Shown piece by piece: positions 63,336 through 64,000 of a stretch of 64,000 nt of DNA. The stretch is taken from contig NZ_VYXP01000004.1 of NCBI RefSeq assembly GCF_008725655.1, positions 51,346 through 115,345 of the forward strand. The letters run 5' to 3'. The notes beneath the pieces were generated by a model. It did not search any database and had not been told where the DNA came from. It worked only from the letters and a program-made list of their open reading frames with translations. The position numbers were made by a program, and so were the translations under genes. Numbering within the stretch: the stretch's first letter is position 1; every line of letters begins with the position of its first letter. Source of the DNA: Marinihelvus fidelis (GTDB lineage: Bacteria > Pseudomonadota > Gammaproteobacteria > Xanthomonadales > SZUA-36).

Positions 63336-64000
63336 ATGCGTATTGACGTCGTTACCCTGTTTCCCGACGAGTTTCGATCCATGGTCGGCGTCGGGGTGAC
63401 CGGCAGGGCCATGTCCCAGGGCAGAGTCAGCCTGGACACGTGGAACCCGCGTGACTATGCCGAAGACCGGCATAACACGGTGGATGACCGTCCCTACGGT
63501 GGCGGGCCAGGCATGGTGATGACGGTCGAACCGTTGCGCAGTACGATTCGCGCGGCTCGACAGGCGGACCACCGGCCTGTGAGCGTTGGCTTGCTGAGCC
63601 CCCAGGGGCGACAGTTGGACCAGGCGGCAGTGCGGGAACTTGCTGGGCGTGAGCGGATCCTGCTGGTCTGCGGGCGCTACGAAGGCATTGATGAACGCCT
63701 GGTGCGACTGGAAGTCGACGAAGAGTGGTCCATCGGTGACTACGTGCTGAGCGGCGGAGAACTGGCCGCTGCGGTCATGATCGACGCGCTGTTGCGCTTG
63801 TTGCCCGGTGTGCTTGGTGATGCGCAGTCGGCGGAGCAGGATTCGTTTACCGGAGACCTGCTGGATCATCCGCACTACTCGCGTCCCGAGAGTGTAGAGG
63901 GCTTGGATGTGCCGCCTGTGCTGTTGTCGGGTGACCACGGCGCAATCGCTCGCTGGCGTTTGAAGCAGGCCCTGGGTCGAACGTGGAAGCGGCGACCGGA
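63336..64000 (+). CDS. trmD: tRNA (guanine-N1)-methyltransferase, cut by window end
   Basis: The first 221 codons of TrmD, which methylates G37 of several tRNAs. The start reads [18 protein letters not shown]-family trefoil-knot motifs follow: [27 protein letters not shown] and [13 protein letters not shown], then [16 protein letters not shown]. The frame is open at the window edge, so about 30 residues are missing. No frameshift is seen. Confidence 0.96.
   Translation, partial: MRIDVVTLFPDEFRSMVGVGVTGRAMSQGRVSLDTWNPRDYAEDRHNTVDDRPYGGGPGMVMTVEPLRSTIRAARQADHRPVSVGLLSPQGRQLDQAAVRELAGRERILLVCGRYEGIDERLVRLEVDEEWSIGDYVLSGGELAAAVMIDALLRLLPGVLGDAQSAEQDSFTGDLLDHPHYSRPESVEGLDVPPVLLSGDHGAIARWRLKQALGRTWKRRP

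Overview
The window is chromosomal DNA, high in G+C and densely coded, from a gammaproteobacterium. The gene orders (gpmI / rhodanese / secB / gpsA, rpsF-rpsR-rplI-dnaB, ffh / rpsP-rimM-trmD, xseB-ispA-dxs), a split class II ribonucleotide reductase as in Pseudomonas, a FimX-like protein and an ExeA/ExeB pair point to the Xanthomonadales/Lysobacterales-Chromatiales area. That placement is inference from gene content; there is no rRNA gene to confirm it.

Layout. 1-10.7 kb (mostly minus): gcvP, then the aa3 cytochrome c oxidase region: coxB-coxA-a 44-residue membrane protein-ctaG-coxC, and the assembly genes surf1, a Sco-like protein, ctaA and ctaB. 10.9-17.6 kb (plus): putA, a gspA/gspB pair, a rhomboid protease and a DUF1820 gene. 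17.6-21.5 kb (minus): an S41 protease, envC and gpmI. 21.6-30.4 kb (plus): rhodanese, secB, gpsA, the nrdJa-nrdJb reductase with a promoter and two NrdR-type palindromes, two unknown membrane proteins, and the nucleoside salvage genes deoA-deoD-cdd. 30.5-34.2 kb (plus): a Tat-exported small dehydrogenase subunit with a GMC oxidoreductase, an exported RidA-like protein, a universal stress protein and an AlkB-like dioxygenase. 34.2-42.8 kb (minus): dxs, ispA, xseB, tilS, accA, gluQ and a degenerate GGDEF/EAL protein resembling FimX. 43-48.9 kb: efp, a methylthioadenosine/S-adenosylhomocysteine deaminase, ubiG, a phytoene-synthase-like protein, a GFA protein, an Slp lipoprotein, an FmdB-like zinc ribbon, a degenerate SDR protein and a HIT protein.

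49-51.9 kb is the unusual part. A two-gene minus-strand operon encodes a DUF6502 protein and an exported protein made largely of a Gly-Gly-Gly-Thr-Gly repeat, with a second related repeat in front of its signal peptide. Behind it lies about 0.9 kb without a credible gene. I read this as two divergent GGA-rich RNAs of the CsrB/RsmZ (CsrA-sequestering) type, each with GGA in hairpin loops and its own terminator. Between their -10 boxes sit seven direct repeats at exactly 16-bp spacing. The divergent RNA pair and the shared array are the best candidate for something undescribed here.

51.9-64 kb: 3-hydroxyanthranilate dioxygenase, asnS, an IscA-type protein, rpsF-rpsR-rplI, dnaB, a pspF without psp neighbours, radA, a CcsA/YpjD membrane protein, ffh, a GNAT acetyltransferase, and rpsP-rimM-trmD, with trmD cut by the window edge. 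No tRNA, rRNA, CRISPR array, insertion sequence or phage gene was seen. Functional names come from recognising sequence families by eye; no database search was run.
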